5,756 bases of DNA from assembly GCA_021796905.1 (NCBI GenBank), contig JAKABK010000146.1, positions 1 to 5,756 of the forward strand. The letters run 5' to 3'. A program made the translations under genes and the position numbers. Shown here piece by piece: positions 1 to 5,756 of the stretch (positions are counted from its first letter, which is position 1; every line of letters starts with the position of its first letter). Source of the DNA: Actinomycetes bacterium. Lineage in GTDB: Bacteria; Actinomycetota; Acidimicrobiia; Acidimicrobiales; Palsa-688. Under the pieces are notes generated by a model. It did no database searches and had not been told where the DNA came from. It saw nothing but the letters and a program-made list of their open reading frames with translations.

Positions 1-1
1 C

Positions 2-142
2 TACCGGAGCGACGGACAGCTACCCCCACACTTCGAGCACGTCCGGCACACCGCGCTGCTCATCGACGCACTCGGCCGAGCCGCCCGCGGCAGGACATCG
101 CCCGAACAGCTCGCCGTCATCCTCGACGAGCTGACCGGCTGA
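2..142 (+). CDS. C-terminal fragment of an unrecognised protein
   Basis: An open frame enters from the left edge and ends at TGA 140-142, giving the last 46 residues of a protein that begins outside the window. Third codon positions are mostly G or C, as expected for a real gene in this GC-rich DNA, and the other forward frames look like Arg/Pro/Thr-rich shadows. The peptide contains HFEHVRHTALLIDALGRAA and ends SPEQLAVILDELTG, which reads as two amphipathic helices with a soluble character. There is no membrane segment and no catalytic motif that I can name. It points the same way as the transporter operon but is separated from it by 417 bp, so it is probably not part of that operon. I do not recognise the family and assign no function. 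Confidence 0.55.
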   Translation, partial: YRSDGQLPPHFEHVRHTALLIDALGRAARGRTSPEQLAVILDELTG

Positions 143-156
143 GAGCGACCGGGAAC

Positions 157-189
157 CCCTGCACGAGACGCCGACCGCCGGACGCAGGG
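157..189 (+). terminator. Weak hairpin after the upstream gene
   Basis: A 6-bp stem (CCCTGC at 157-162, GCAGGG at 184-189) encloses a 21-nt loop and begins 14 bases after the stop of the leftmost gene. There is no T-run after it. It could mark the end of the upstream transcript, but the loop is long and such stems are common in GC-rich DNA. Confidence 0.15.
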
Positions 190-357
190 CTCCAGTCCGG
201 CCGAGGCGCACACCGGGCTCGCGCCGAGACGAGACGTCGAGATGCGCGGGTCTCGCTCCACCCCCATCAGTGTCCTCGCCGGCGGGCCCGAGGGCTGGTT
301 CGCCGTGGCGCAAGCCGAGACGTCCGCGACGCCGGGGGTGTCGGTAGGTCCGGGGCG

Positions 358-374
358 GAGGGCTCGGAGCCCTC
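358..374 (+). repeat. Perfect inverted repeat, 7-bp stem
   Basis: GAGGGCT at 358-364 pairs with AGCCCTC at 368-374 around a CGG loop. It is not followed by a T-run, so it is not a classical terminator. It lies about 185 bp before the binding-protein start and 18 bp before a second hairpin at 392-414. It could be an operator half-site pair or RNA structure; the sequence alone does not decide. Confidence 0.3.
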
Positions 375-391
375 GCAGCAGGCGCTCGGGG

Positions 392-414
392 CCCTGCCGT
401 CAGCTCCGGCAGGG
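392..414 (+). repeat. Perfect inverted repeat, 8-bp stem
   Basis: CCCTGCCG at 392-399 is the exact reverse complement of CGGCAGGG at 407-414, with a 7-nt loop (TCAGCTC). It is one of the longest perfect stems in the leader. No T-run follows. It may be a structured part of a long 5' UTR, a Rho-type termination region, or a dyad bound by a regulator upstream of the candidate promoter at 442-468. Confidence 0.35.
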
Positions 415-441
415 TGAGGTCGGGACGGAGGACGGAAGCGA

Positions 442-468
442 TTGTTCAGCTGGTGTTCCCCCTACAGA
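442..468 (+). promoter_or_regulatory. Candidate promoter for the importer operon
   Basis: This is the least GC-rich patch of the leader. TTGTTC (442-447) resembles a -35 hexamer and TACAGA (463-468) resembles an actinomycete -10 hexamer, but the 15-nt spacing is shorter than the usual 17. If it is used, transcription would start near 475, giving a 5' UTR of roughly 85 nt that contains the alternative hairpins at 501-543. The match is weak and is offered only as the best candidate in the region. Confidence 0.2.
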
Positions 469-500
469 CACCCCGGGGTGGCCCGGCGCTAACCGGGGCC

Positions 501-543
501 TGCGACGATGCCGGTCAAGGTTCGGGTCGTCGCATGACGACCC
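501..543 (+). promoter_or_regulatory. Two mutually exclusive leader hairpins before the RBS
   Basis: TGCGACGA (501-508) is the perfect reverse complement of TCGTCGCA (527-534), an 8-bp stem with an 18-nt loop. GGGTCGTC (524-531) is also the perfect reverse complement of GACGACCC (536-543), an 8-bp stem with a GCAT loop. The two share bases 527-531, so an RNA can form only one at a time. The second ends four bases before the AAGGAGG ribosome binding site (548-554), and the loop of the first holds GTCAAGG, the same heptamer that overlaps the real site at 545-551. This is the geometry of an RNA switch controlling translation start, but no known riboswitch core is recognisable. A protein-binding dyad is the other reading. 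Confidence 0.4.
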
Positions 544-547
544 CGTC

Positions 548-554
548 AAGGAGG
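548..554 (+). promoter_or_regulatory. Ribosome binding site of the binding-protein gene
   Basis: AAGGAGG, a full Shine-Dalgarno match, lies 5 bases before GTG 560. It fixes GTG 560 as the start in preference to the far-upstream in-frame ATG at 242, because translation from GTG 560 yields a clean lipoprotein signal peptide. Confidence 0.85.
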
Positions 555-559
555 TCGCT

Positions 560-1714
560 GTGCTCCCTAGTTCTTCCCGCCAGCCGCGTGCGCGTACGCG
601 CCGGCGTCACGCGCTGCCCGCAGCGCTGGCGGTCGTCGCCGCCTCCGGGCTCCTGGCCGCCTGCGGCTCGGGCGCATCGTCGGCCAGTTCCGGTGGAGGT
701 AGCTCCGGGACCAGCGCGGCAACTAGCGGCTCCGGGTCGAGCGCCAGCGCCAGCGCCAGCACGAAGAAAGTACCCCTTGTCATCTACGCCGCCGAGGGCT
801 ACGACGTCTCCGAGGGCAAGGCGTTCCAGAAAGCGACCGGCATCCCCACGACGGTGGACGACAACAGCACCGGCCCGTTGACGGTGAAGATCGAGGCCGA
901 GGGCAAGAACCCGCACTGGGACCTGTTCTGGGTCGACGGTGCGACCGTCTTCGCCGGCCTCGACCAACAGCACCTGCTGCTGAAGGGCTGGGAGCCGTCA
1001 GCGATCAGCGACTACAACGCCGTCGGCAAGTCGCTGATCCCGACCGACAAGAGCTACATCCCGACGGGCGTCACCATGGCGGCCGCCCTCGTCTACAACA
1101 CCAAGCTGGTGAAGAACCCGCCGACGGCGTGGTCGCAGCTGACCGAGCCGCAGTGGAAGGGGGCGGTCGGGATGAACGACCCCGCCGTGTCGGGGCCGAC
1201 CTATCCCTACGTCGCCGGGATCATGCAGCAACTGGGCGGCGTGTCCCAGGGCGAGGCCTTCTTCGAGAAGCTCAAGGCCAACGGACTGCACGTGTACCAG
1301 ACCAACACCAACACCCTGCAGGCCCTGGAGACCGGCACCATCAAGGTGGCCACTGTCCAGAGCTCGGCCGGGATCGGTGCAGCGCTGTCCAACAAGGAGC
1401 TCCGGGTGGAGTACCTGAAGTACGAAACGGTCCTCCCGTCGGTGCTCGGCATCTCCGCCTACGTATCCAAGCAGGCCCAGGCCGAGGCCGAGCAGTTCGT
1501 CCAGTTCGTCCTGTCGTCGGCGGGGCAGAAGGTGATGCAGTCCGGCGACCCGACCGGCGACTCGCTGTTCTTCCCGCTCATCAACGGCGAGAAGCCGCTA
1601 CCGGCGGTGGGGACCCCCCTGGCGCAGATCCCGACCCAGAGCCTCAACCCCTACCTGTGGGGCGGCCGGGAGAACAAGATCAACACCTGGTTCACCGATA
1701 ACATCCTCCAGTGA
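560..1714 (+). CDS. ABC importer substrate-binding lipoprotein, Fe3+/phosphonate-type family
   Basis: This 384-residue protein is the extracellular ligand-capturing part of the importer. It starts at GTG with a strong ribosome binding site. Residues 1-35 form a lipoprotein signal: an Arg-rich n-region (RTRRRH), a hydrophobic core (about 18-32) and the lipobox LAAC with Cys35. A Gly/Ser/Ala linker (36-68) leads to the mature fold starting at VPLVIYAAEG. Family hallmarks are WDLFWVDG (120-127), ALVYNTKLVKNPPTAWSQL (176-194), WKGAVGMNDP (199-208) and the C-terminal GISAYVSK segment (297-304). These fit the FbpA/AfuA/2-aminoethylphosphonate-type binding proteins. In ferric-binding FbpA an adjacent Tyr-Tyr pair normally follows the 'vat' strand; here the matching segment reads VATVQSSAGIGAALSN (263-278), with no tyrosines. 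Iron as the free ion is therefore unlikely. STGPL (103-107), near the N-terminal cleft, could hold an anionic group, but that is inference. The substrate is unknown. It is the first gene of the operon, and its stop is linked to the permease start by the repeat ladder at 1711-1765. Confidence 0.9.
   Translation: MLPSSSRQPRARTRRRHALPAALAVVAASGLLAACGSGASSASSGGGSSGTSAATSGSGSSASASASTKKVPLVIYAAEGYDVSEGKAFQKATGIPTTVDDNSTGPLTVKIEAEGKNPHWDLFWVDGATVFAGLDQQHLLLKGWEPSAISDYNAVGKSLIPTDKSYIPTGVTMAAALVYNTKLVKNPPTAWSQLTEPQWKGAVGMNDPAVSGPTYPYVAGIMQQLGGVSQGEAFFEKLKANGLHVYQTNTNTLQALETGTIKVATVQSSAGIGAALSNKELRVEYLKYETVLPSVLGISAYVSKQAQAEAEQFVQFVLSSAGQKVMQSGDPTGDSLFFPLINGEKPLPAVGTPLAQIPTQSLNPYLWGGRENKINTWFTDNILQ
740..760 (+). 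repeat. Hexanucleotide tandem repeat in the lipoprotein linker
   Basis: AGCGCC is repeated 3.5 times and encodes Ser-Ala-Ser-Ala-Ser-Ala-Ser in the flexible linker between the lipidated cysteine and the folded domain. The unit is a multiple of three, so copy-number slippage would lengthen or shorten the tether without breaking the frame. Confidence 0.7.
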
Positions 1715-1765
1715 CCGTGGTCGGGCGATGACCCTGGTCGGGCGATGAGCGGGGTCGGGCGATGA
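1711..1765 (+). other. Relay of three six-codon mini-cistrons coupling binding protein to permease
   Basis: Three consecutive mini-frames are linked by one-base-shifted overlaps. The binding-protein stop TGA 1712-1714 overlaps GTG 1711, which reads V-T-V-V-G-R and stops at 1729-1731. That stop overlaps ATG 1728, which reads M-T-L-V-G-R and stops at 1746-1748. That stop overlaps ATG 1745, which reads M-S-G-V-G-R and stops at 1763-1765, overlapping the permease ATG 1762. Every junction is an (A/G)TGA motif, the classic arrangement for termination-reinitiation. There is no convincing Shine-Dalgarno sequence directly before ATG 1762, only G-rich repeat sequence, which fits coupling. Whether the peptides are made is not known; the frames are read directly from the sequence. 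Confidence 0.6.
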
Positions 1766-1775
1766 GCGGGGTCGG
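1712..1775 (+). repeat. 17-bp tandem repeat between binding-protein and permease genes
   Basis: Units start at 1712, 1729, 1746 and 1763. The common core is TGA, four variable bases, then GGTCGGGCGA. The variable bases are CCGT, CCCT, GCGG and GCGG. Copies 1 and 2 differ at one base, copies 2 and 3 at three, and the partial fourth copy matches the third over its 13 bases. The first unit begins exactly at the stop codon of the binding protein, and the fourth lies inside the permease start. The array was probably made by tandem duplication of the permease start region. A role as iterons for a DNA-binding regulator cannot be excluded. Confidence 0.9.
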
Positions 1776-3604
1776 CGCGGGGCGGCAGGACAGTTCGGTC
1801 CTGCTGCTCCCCGACCCAGCGACGGCTGCCTCGGAGGTCGGCGCCGAGGTTCCGTCCCCCGGCGCGTCGGGGTTCCGGTGGTCCCGGCGGGTCGCGCTCC
1901 GAGCGCCGCGGATCACCGCCGGGCTGGTGGTGTGGGTCGCGCTCGCCCTGCTCCTGATAGTCCCCATCGCGATCTTCCTCCTGATGGCCGTCTCCCCCCG
2001 GCTGTTCGGCCAGGGCAAGCGATGGTTCACGCTCTCCAACTTCGGCCAGGTCTTCGGCGGGTTCTTCGCCCACTCCCTGCTGAACTCGCTGTGGCTCAGC
2101 GCGCTCTGCGCGCTGCTCGCCACCGGACTGGCGCTGGCGTTGGCCTGGGGGGTGCAACGGACCGACATGCCCGGCCGGCGGGTGTGGCCGCTGGCGGTGT
2201 GGAGCCTGCTGCTCATGCCGTCGTTCCTCGTCGCCGAGGGCTGGCAGTACGTGCTCATGCCCCACGGGGTGCTCAACCAGTTCGGCATTCCCAGCGCCTG
2301 GATGTACGGCATCTTCTTCGGGCCGGCAGGCGTGGTCTTCGTCGACACGATGACGATCGTCCCCTTCTCGTACATGGCGGTCTCGGTGGCGCTCGGCAAC
2401 CTCGGCTCGGAGTTCGAGGACGCCGCCCGGGTGCACGGCGGGGGCCGGTGGCGTACGGCCCGGGTGGTCGTGCCGATCCTTGCTCCCGCTCTGATGTCGG
2501 CCCTCGCCATCGGCTTCGCCGAGACGATCTCCGACTTCGGGGTGGCCTCGACCCTCGCCGCCAACGCCAATTTCCACGTCGCCACCTACGAGCTGTTCAC
2601 CGCCGTCAACTCCCTCCCCACCGATTTCGGCGCCGGCGCCGCGATCAGCTGGGTGTTGATCGCGACCGCGGCGATCCCCATCGCCCTCCAGGCCCGGGCT
2701 CTGCGTGGCCGGTCCTACGCCGTCCTCTCCGGGCGCACCCGCCAGCCCGCCCGCCGGCAGCTGAGCACCCGCGGGAAGGCGTCCGCCGTCGCCGGTGCGT
2801 CGTTGCTGTTCGTGCTCGCCCTCGGGGCGCCGGTGCTCGGTGCCGTCTTCGCCTCCTTCCTCGAGAACTTCGGCACGTCGTTCTCGGCCAGCTCCTTCAC
2901 CCTGGTCAACTACCGGCAGGTCTTCGACGGTGCCGCCGGGCTGGCCGGGCCGCTCGGGTACTCCACCCTCCTGGCGGCGGTCACCGCAACCGTCGTGGCG
3001 GTGCTCGGGCTCGTGGTCGCCCGGATGATGACCGCCCGCGGCGTCGGCACCATCGGACGGCTGATCGACCTGGTGCTGATCGGGTCGGTCGCCCTCCCCG
3101 GTATCGTGCTCGGCGCCGGCTACATCTTCACCTACAACCTGCCCATCGCCAACCAGCTCGGCGTGGCCCTCTACGGCACCACGGCGCTCCTGGCGATGGC
3201 CTACGTGGCGACCAGCCTCCCCTCCCAGGCCCGTCTCATGGTCGGGCCGACGGCGCAAATGCAGGAGTCGTTGTTGCACGCGGCGCGGGTCCACGGCGCT
3301 CGCGGGATCGGGGCGTGGCGACGGGCGGCCCTGCCGGTGCTGTCCCGGCTGCTGCTGTGGGCCTGGCTGCTCACCTTCGCCAAGACGCTCCTCGAGCTGC
3401 CCGTGTCGAGCCTGCTCTACCCGCCGGGCAACACCCCGGTGGCGGTGGCGATCAACAACTTCGTGGGGACGTCCGCCCACTACGGTGAGGCGACGGCCAT
3501 GTCGGTGCTCGCCATGCTCGAGATGTTCGGGGTCATCTTGGTCGGCCTCGGCCTGTTCCGCCTGCTCGCTCCCCGTGGCTGGCAGCGAATCGGAGGTTTC
3601 ATCG

Positions 3605-3612
<8 letters not shown>
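1762..3612 (+). CDS. ABC importer permease, fused double-domain (FbpB/ThiP-like)
   Basis: This 616-residue inner-membrane protein forms the whole translocation channel in one chain, as in the SfuB/FbpB and ThiP families, rather than two separate permeases. After a cytoplasmic Ser/Pro/Gly-rich tail of about 50 residues there are about twelve hydrophobic segments: near 52-76, 105-130, 141-158, 185-205, 243-262 and 292-310 in the first half, and 341-364, 400-421, 432-455, 468-487, 525-545 and 580-602 in the second. Each half carries the EAA loop that docks on the ATPase: EDAARVHGGG with a later VVPIL (219-240) and ESLLHAARVHGARG with a later LPVL (502-527). ETISDFG (254-260) and LELPVSSLLYPPGNTP (544-559) are typical family segments following the EAA loops. 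The start at ATG 1762 continues the repeat ladder, so initiation is probably coupled to translation upstream. The 3' end overlaps the ATPase gene by 8 bp. The gene looks complete. Confidence 0.92.
3592..3596 (+). promoter_or_regulatory. Ribosome binding site of the ATPase gene
   Basis: GGAGG inside the last permease codons lies 8 bases before ATG 3605. It selects ATG 3605 over the in-frame ATG at 3485, which would add a tail antisensical to the family and lie deep inside the permease gene. Confidence 0.8.
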
Positions 3613-4783
<1,171 letters not shown>

Positions 4784-4790
4784 GCGCCCT

Positions 4791-4807
4791 GGGCGCGCAG
4801 CGCGCCC
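4791..4807 (+). terminator. GC-rich hairpin after the importer operon
   Basis: GGGCGCG (4791-4797) pairs perfectly with CGCGCCC (4801-4807) around a CAG loop, starting 7 bases after the ATPase stop. No T-run follows, which is common among actinomycete terminators. As a perfect dyad it could also stop transcripts arriving from the minus-strand remnants. Confidence 0.5.
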
Positions 4808-4844
4808 GTGGCCGAGCGGTCGCCTGCTGCGAGAAGCAGGTCGC

Positions 4845-4955
4845 ATCCTCGGCCGGCAGCGTAATGACGCCTTCGATCCGTGGTCGCAGCTTTGGGTCGA
4901 GCTTGCGGACTGCCCGCACAGCGGCCGGGCTCACCTCCACCCGGTAGCGGCTCAC
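4845..4955 (-). pseudogene. Truncated RelE/ParE-family toxin, N-terminal part only
   Basis: On the minus strand GTG 4955-4953 begins a peptide reading VSRYRVEVSPAAVRAVRKLD and then PKLRPRIEGVITLPAED. This is the typical first strand (YRVEV) and two helices of a RelE/ParE-superfamily toxin; the family's known members cleave mRNA at the ribosome or attack gyrase. Likeness ends near residue 37 (about 4845), before the strands that carry the catalytic residues, and none of the three minus-strand frames beyond resumes it. The frame stays open to about 4326, running antisense into the ATPase gene, but that part has Arg/Pro-rich shadow composition. The start overlaps the antitoxin stop (GTGA), the usual antitoxin-toxin coupling. 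It is almost certainly non-functional. Confidence 0.6.
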
Positions 4956-5071
4956 GACCAGGCGAGGTCCGCCTTGACCTGCCCCCAGCCCCAGGGGACG
5001 TTGTCGCCTGCTTCCGCCATGGCAGCGTCGGAGGCGGCGATGTCCTCGATGGGCTCGTCGCCGAGGTCGGA
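4952..5071 (-). pseudogene. C-terminal remnant of a RelB/Phd-like antitoxin
   Basis: This minus-strand frame ends at TGA 4954-4952 and reads SDLGDEPIEDIAASDAAMAE, then AGDNVPWGWGQVKADLAWS. An acidic stretch followed by 'VPW...VKADL' is the common tail of antitoxins paired with RelE/ParE toxins; this tail normally wraps and neutralises the toxin, while the missing N-terminal half binds DNA at its own promoter. Upstream of 5071 the frame turns into Arg/Pro-rich sequence antisense to the integrase, so the N-terminal part is lost. An internal ATG at 5020 could start only 22 residues. It overlaps the toxin start by GTGA, which supports reading the two as one former module. The family name rests on motif resemblance and is moderately sure. 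Confidence 0.5.
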
Positions 5072-5094
5072 ACCCCTGACCTGACGACGCGGCA

Positions 5095-5736
5095 ATGGCC
5101 GAGGCCGTCGCAGACCAGGTCCGACAGCCCGGGGACCCGAGCCGGGCGTCGTCGGTGCTCGTCGCCGGCCTCGGCGGGCTCAGGCGCGGGGAGCTGTTCG
5201 CTCTCCGCCGTGGCGACGTAGACCTCGCTGCTGGCGTCGTCGCCGTCCGGCGCAAGCGGCTGCGCCTCGCCTCCGGGGAGATCATCGAGGGCGCCCCCAA
5301 GAGCCGAGCCGGGCGCCGGCTGGTCGCCCTACCCGCACCGGTCACCGCCGAGTTGGACCGCCACCTCCGGCGCTTCACCGAGCGGGGGGAGGACGCCTTC
5401 GTGTTCACCTCTGCGACCGGCGTACCGATCGAGGCCAGCAACTCCCGGGACCGGATCTGGCTGCCCGCCACACAGCGGGCAGGGCTCGCCGGCTTGCGCT
5501 TCCACGACCTCGGTCACGCCGCGGGGACGCTGGCGGCGCAGGCCGGCGCCACCACCAAGGAGCTGATGGCCCGCCTCGGTCACGCCAGCCCTCAGGCGGC
5601 GATGGTCTACCAGCACGCGTCCCTCGCCCGCGACGTCGTCATCGCCCAACGTCTCGCCCAGATGGCCGAGGCAGCAGTGCCTGACGGCCGCCGCCCACGG
5701 GTGCTCGGAGCGGCCAGCGACCACCACGGAGGGTGA
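5095..5736 (+). pseudogene. Tyrosine recombinase (phage-type integrase), C-terminal catalytic remnant
   Basis: This 213-residue frame is the catalytic half of a tyrosine integrase, an enzyme that cuts and rejoins attachment sites of phages and integrative elements. Visible landmarks are ArgI in GLRRGEL (Arg30), the beta-hairpin Lys in PKSRAG (Lys69), HDLGH (His137), LGHASP (His163) and the nucleophile Tyr172 in VYQHAS. The second catalytic arginine of the HxxR motif is replaced by Gly140 (codon GGT 5512-5514); one C-to-G change from CGT would explain it. Full-length relatives are usually 350-420 residues, with an N-terminal core-binding domain that is absent here. The same frame opens at 5080 just after a TGA and reads PDDAA before ATG 5095, possibly the last of the inter-domain linker. 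There is no ribosome binding site before ATG 5095. The protein is probably not made, and would be inactive or badly impaired. Confidence 0.75.
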
Positions 5737-5756
5737 GTGCTGGTCCTGAACGGTCG

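Larger units (their letters stand above)
143..559 (+). other. Intergenic region and leader of the ABC importer operon
   Basis: This 417-bp stretch has no convincing gene. The frame of the downstream binding protein stays open back to an ATG at 242, but the peptide it would encode is Arg/Ser/Gly-rich and unlike a signal sequence, whereas a good ribosome binding site sits just before GTG 560. The region holds several inverted repeats: 157-162 with 184-189, 358-364 with 368-374, 392-399 with 407-414, 482-486 with 493-497, 501-508 with 527-534, and 524-531 with 536-543. I looked for TPP, cobalamin, SAM, glycine, fluoride, c-di-AMP, molybdenum-cofactor and guanidine riboswitch signatures by eye and saw none of their conserved cores. 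No tRNA cloverleaf was found. Confidence 0.6.

Noticed and set aside
500..545. tRNA-like segment around GGTTCGGGTC at 519-528
   Set aside because: The string resembles a T-arm, but no acceptor, D or anticodon stem fits at the right distances, and the bases are better explained by the two hairpins.
242..559. N-terminal extension of the binding protein from ATG 242
   Set aside because: The added 106 residues are low-complexity Arg/Ser/Gly sequence, whereas GTG 560 has AAGGAGG five bases upstream and gives a correct lipoprotein signal peptide.
143..559. A known riboswitch in the leader
   Set aside because: No conserved core of TPP, cobalamin, SAM, glycine, fluoride, c-di-AMP, molybdenum-cofactor or guanidine classes was seen. 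A covariance-model search would be decisive and could not be run.
740..760. Hexamer repeat as a phase-variation switch
   Set aside because: The unit is a multiple of three and lies in a flexible linker, so slippage would alter length only and could not switch the gene off.
1712..1775. CRISPR-like or iteron array
   Set aside because: The units are directly adjacent with no spacers, so it is not CRISPR. Iterons remain possible, but the exact fit of every unit to stop/start overlaps is better explained by coupling.
4823..4840. Second terminator hairpin (CCTGCT with AGCAGG, 6-nt loop)
   Set aside because: The stem is only 6 bp with no T-run and overlaps the toxin breakpoint; the stronger dyad at 4791-4807 is closer to the ATPase stop.

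Overview
The window is very GC-rich. It uses GTG starts, strong GC preference at third codon positions and a Gly/Ser/Ala-rich lipoprotein linker. Together with the style of its integrase, this points to a chromosome or large replicon of an actinomycete (Actinomycetota). The exact lineage cannot be fixed from sequence alone.

Layout. (1) Positions 2-142 hold the last 46 codons of an unrecognised gene. (2) Positions 143-559 are non-coding: several perfect hairpins, one weak promoter candidate, and two mutually exclusive 8-bp hairpins directly before a consensus ribosome binding site. (3) Positions 560-4783 form a compact, intact three-gene ABC importer operon of the Fe3+/thiamine/2-aminoethylphosphonate/polyamine type. 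It encodes a lipoprotein substrate-binding protein, a fused double-domain permease and an ATPase with a TOBE-like C-terminal region. (4) A GC-rich hairpin follows the operon at 4791-4807. (5) From 4845 to the end there is gene debris: a truncated RelE/ParE-like toxin and the tail of its antitoxin on the minus strand, and, head-to-head with them, the C-terminal catalytic half of a tyrosine recombinase on the plus strand. Nothing is called in the last 20 bases.

How the genes work together. The lipoprotein should capture a small solute outside the membrane, the 12-helix permease carries it across, and two copies of the ATPase drive transport. The binding protein lacks the adjacent tyrosine pair of classical iron-binding FbpA proteins, so the ligand is probably not free ferric iron. 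The substrate is unknown.

Most notable feature. The 47-bp gap between the binding-protein gene and the permease gene is a 17-bp tandem repeat present 3.8 times. Because 17 is one less than 18, each copy makes a six-codon mini-reading frame whose TGA overlaps the next start in an (A/G)TGA motif. The result is an unbroken relay of three mini-cistrons linking the stop of the first gene to the start of the second. This looks like a translational-coupling ladder, and I do not know of a described example.

The right end looks like a decayed mobile-element edge. Antitoxin and integrase both lost their 5' ends at the same point (about 5072-5094), the toxin lost its catalytic C-terminal half, and the integrase carries Gly in place of the catalytic Arg of its HxxR motif.
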